A stretch of DNA of 64,000 nucleotides from Burhinus oedicnemus. Taxonomy: Eukaryota; Chordata; Aves; Charadriiformes; Burhinidae. Positions 60,302 to 64,000 of this stretch are shown here, one piece after another; within the stretch, counting starts at the first letter, position 1; every line of letters begins with the position of its first letter. The stretch is from NCBI GenBank assembly GCA_008921705.1, contig VFFE01009152.1, forward strand, positions 429,866 to 493,865. The letters run 5' to 3'. The translations under genes were made by a program, and so were the position numbers. The notes below the pieces were generated by a model, which did no database searches, had not been told where the DNA came from, and saw only the letters and a program-made list of their open reading frames with translations.

Positions 60302-63300
60302 GTAAGTTTGTGACTTTTACTATTGTGTGCTTGTATTCTGAATTATTTCCGTTGTTGGATATACTTAGTCTTTTAAGATGCATTTTTATGCAGGCTTTAA
60401 TAAAAATAGAAATCAAATGCATAAGTCTTAGCTCTCTAAGGCTTCACTAACACAAGGCATCCACCCTTCTTCAGAGCATGAGACTTCTCCTTCCAGGCTA
60501 TAACATCTTCTGATTTACCCAGGCACATCCCATGGGCAGCAGAGAGAGTGCTTTTTCTGTCATCCTTTGAGCGACATGGCTGTTTGCTCTAGGAGATTTT
60601 ATGTGAGTCAGAGCTAGAAATGTATTCATTCTGTCCTGAAACTGGGTAGAATCTACTTTCTTTGTAGATATGAACACCCAGTATCACAGCATAGTGAACA
60701 TTGTTACTTTTCTGTGTGCTGAGGGACTGCGTGGAGGCTTGAATATGTTTTTGAGCACTGCAATGTAAAAAATGTTTTGGTATTTTCATTTGTATTATGT
60801 AAATATGAGTTTACTCTTACTTAAAATTTATGAAAAAGGGTATTCAAAACATAAATCTTCTCACTTCTAACAACAAAAAAAATAGCCTAAGAAATTAATG
60901 CTATTAATATTGGTTTCAATAGGGATTTAACTCTGAATAACAAATTAAATTGAAAAACAGAATACTTCTGTAAAGAACTGTGTAAAATTGTTCCACGGCT
61001 CTGCATTTATTACAGGCATGGGGGTGTTACTACTGTTAAGTTTTACCATTTAATATTAAACTAATTCATGTTTAAAGATGTACATATTAATTGAGAGAGA
61101 GATATATATACACACACTGTTTCATAGCAGTAGTTGGAGATGTACTTTGTACAGGATGTTTGGGGGGACATATTTGTAATGAATATAAGGTGACCTCAGA
61201 ACCTTAGAGAAAGTTTCATCATTTGATTTTATTATTTTCTTTTATTTATTTCTCTCTCTTTAGACTGAAGTAATTCTGCTACAGCTTAGCAAATGTGTCT
61301 TAACACTTCTGTTCAGGCATTGTTATTTCAGTGCAGACTTTTGTGGTTTGTAATTAGCATATTAACGATTTTTTAAAGGTTTCTTTTTTTTCAGCATTGG
61401 AATACAGAATGACACCAAATATCACTGAGTTCTTTCAAATTCTGTCTTTCAATACCCTTTGCCTGGGAATCAGACTAAAATGCAGTGTCATTCTATGTTA
61501 GAATATGTATCATTTATTATGTGAAAATGATTATAAGGAGACGTATTTGGACAAACAGCTAATTTCAGCCTGATTTAGTTTATAATTATGTTCACTTCTT
61601 AAATAAGCAGGAGCTATAATGATTAGAAAACAAGAAGCATAGCAAAAATGTCTGAAGTAGAATCATATTTTTACATTACAAGCTGGGTTCTGGAACACCC
61701 TTCTTCATTTCACATGAAAATTAATATGTTTGTAAGAACACATCTTTCCAGAAAATTGCTTAAAATGAGGAAGGTATTTTTAGATAATGAGACACTTAAG
61801 TAATAAGTTTTCCTTACGTTCTTGAATGTTTGTTACATGTTGCTTATTGAACAAAGTAACTGGCATTCTTCTCTCTGACCTTTAGAAAGAATCAAAGTCA
61901 GTAATTTGCTTTGCCTAAAGCTACAGTTTCACAATTGGTTTAAGTCACTCTTAGTCTGTGATTGGACAAAAAAAAACGTAGAAGAGGAGGATGATCTCCT
62001 GTCTTGGACTGAGAGGTTAGACATCTTGATGTGGTTAGTTTTCTTTAAGACTAATGTACTTTCTCCACTGAAACAGCATGGATGATAATTGTTGCTGTGG
62101 CTTCTGCTCTAGGAATGTAAAAGGTTTGTGTGATAATACTGCGTCAACCTAAAATTGGTCATCAGTGGTATAGTATTAATAACACTTTCGTTTCCACTTT
62201 CATGAGCTTTGGTGCAAAATTTAGTTTGTCTGCCTACTCAGAAATTAAATTAGCAGAAATTTTTTCTGGGGCTAGTTGAAAAGCATGCTTTTGTCGATAG
62301 GTTCTTAAATGAACTCATCATACAACAGGGCATCTTGTGCAGTAGAAGAGATTTTTAATTTAGTTTATTTGCATCATTATGGATCAGTATTTAGGCTGTT
62401 TATATGTAAATGTATGATTTGAGGAACAATTAAGTGTTGACAAAGTAGATTGCAGTCATATCAATTGCGGTGCATTTTCCATAATTTTTCTAACTGACAT
62501 CTTTGATGATAAATAGTGGATGCCAAGTCAAAGCCGATTATACAGTGCACTAGGAATTCATGGCGCTGTCAGGAAGAAGACCGATTGACTTTAAATTTAC
62601 ATATTAATGAGAAGATTTGTTAAGAGGGTGCTTGACTATAGAAAATAACAGCATATTTATAGGGCACGACACTTTATAAATAAAGCTGATGCAGGAAAAT
62701 GGAAATTAAACCTATCAGATTAATAAATTCAAGGCTGCTAAAATGCATATTTGCATTTTTATTCACTAAAATTTACCTTACTTTTTGAGAAACATATGCT
62801 GCTTTTGTTCAAGTTGAGCTAATTCCCAATAAGTAATGGTGTGACGTTTTGAATTGATTTCTTATGCATTTAGAAACCTAAAAAAAAAAAGGAATACATA
62901 CTAGTTATGGAGAAAAATCCTTTTCTTAAGCAATATGTTTAAAATTATTGCAAAACTTTATTTGAATTACCCATTAACCGAGAATACCTAGTTTTATATC
63001 CCTGTTTTTAGTGTCTCTGAAGGGTAGATACTTTAATTCTGATCATAAACACTGTGAGGAAGAATGTCCTTGGTTTACCCTGTTTGTCATCAAATACTTA
63101 GGAGGTGTTTTTGAAGTAGTTACATGTGAATAGCAGTTTCAGAATAACCTTTTTTCCATATGAACTGTATTCAGCTTTAACAAGTGTTCACTGGAATGAG
63201 AGCAAGACACTCATATTCTGGAGTGAAAAAACCTGCCTGGGACTAACTGGGAAGAACAATTTCAACAATTTTCTGGGAAGTGACGTATTTGATAGCAGAT

Positions 63301-64000
63301 AACATTGTAATGTGTCATGGCTTAAACATTTTGCCCTGCCCTTGTCACAGGAGTTGTTGGGACTGCCAAGTTTTTTGCAAACAGCTCCTGAACCATTACA
63401 GCTTGCAGCCTAATACATGAAGATGTTTGAAATAAAGTTGCTGTTGGTTTCCATGAATGCATTGAGTTGCAGTCTAGTAGTTCATGAACTGATTTTCAAG
63501 CTGTTTAGCCATGCCTGTTTCTGCAAGGAGTTGAGGATCACAGGAGGTAGTGACTACTTTAGCTGTCCTGGTATATAGATCCATCACCAAACAAGGTGTG
63601 ATCTGAGAGGGTGTCTTCTAAAAACAGCTGACTTGGTCAGAAGTTTCAGCAGTTATTGTAGAGAGCAAAATGAAGCTGGGAGCTGTAGTCTTGCCAAAAA
63701 ACAGTGACTTGGGGCTGCTCGGCTTCCTTTTGAACAATTGCAGGTTACAACTTTCTTGGTGTTCAATTAAGATTGGAAAAAATGGGGTATTCAGATTGAT
63801 CATGGGCTTCAGTAATAACAAAGTTATTTATAAACAAGTACTTATGAGAAGCATGTCTCAAGCTTACACTTTTAGGATTAATTATTGAAGCATTGCTCAA
63901 TTTAAAGTGCTCAGAATTTGACATAACTGTTGGGGGGAGGGGGGGGGCGGGTGGAGCAGAAATTAAGCCTGAAGAAAATGATCTAAAAGAATGAGGACTT
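60302..64000 (+). other. AP3B1: AP3B1 intron, incomplete at right edge
   Basis: At least 3.7 kb, phase 0 donor. AT-rich. A stretch around 62480-62770 has many homeodomain- and octamer-like motifs and could be a conserved non-coding element. A G-rich tract lies at 63932-63951. No further AP3B1 exon was recognised. Confidence 0.8.
63932..63951. repeat. G-rich tract
   Basis: Runs of 6, 9 and 3 G with single-base interruptions, followed by GTGG; a possible quadruplex-forming sequence. Confidence 0.8.

Noticed and set aside
61975..62010. GAAGAGGAGGATGAT as the start of the next AP3B1 exon (an acidic stretch is expected there)
   Set aside because: The codons after it do not follow the expected acidic and Asn/Phe-rich sequence, and no suitable acceptor lies before it.

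Overview
This is a 64 kb piece of vertebrate nuclear DNA, and almost certainly avian. It contains four 5'-truncated CR1 LINEs of the bird/reptile type, with typical 3' ends carrying CTATGATTCTATG-like tails. It also contains a solo LTR whose ends match an endogenous-retrovirus LTR family that is abundant in bird genomes, plus long AT-rich introns and one CpG-island promoter. There are no bacterial, viral-genomic or CRISPR features.

The only host gene I can support is AP3B1, on the + strand, encoding the beta-3A subunit of the AP-3 adaptor complex. The window holds its CpG-island promoter (about 17.46-18.45 kb) and the coding part of exon 1 (18085-18215). Five further exons follow: 33737-33812, 42574-42669, 44857-45017, 50409-50475 and 60122-60301. 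All have GT-AG borders and compatible phases. Together they give 237 codons of the N-terminal adaptin (ARM/HEAT) trunk; the gene continues past the right edge. One conserved 25-codon exon, expected between 33.8 and 42.6 kb, was not found by eye; its loss would keep the frame. From knowledge of synteny (human 5q14 corresponds to the avian Z), the window is probably Z-linked.

Layout: 1-17.4 kb is the intergenic 5' flank, with a pure 26-copy AGAAAT array, a 22-bp perfect palindrome, a minus-strand CR1 and a 20-N assembly gap. 17.4-18.45 kb is the CpG island with X-box-like, CLEAR/E-box and ETS-like sites, and a strong G-quadruplex motif just inside intron 1. 18.2-33.7 kb is intron 1, with two CR1 copies in opposite orientation and a candidate cassette exon at 30227-30397. 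33.8-42.6 kb holds a CR1 and a decayed LTR fragment. 45.0-50.4 kb holds a long LTR-like element of the same family as that fragment. 50.5-60.1 kb holds a minus-strand solo LTR flanked by a near-perfect 5-bp duplication. 60.3-64 kb is the start of the next intron.

The most interesting observation is the candidate exon at 30227-30397. It has a 27-T tract before an AG, a near-consensus GTAAGT donor and an open frame, and it is in phase with AP3B1 exon 1 upstream and exon 2 downstream. It begins A-ATG, and a good unused GTAAGT donor lies in the 5' UTR at 18049. A transcript from that donor to this exon would therefore start at a new ATG and give AP3B1 a different N-terminus. This is a sequence-based hypothesis only.
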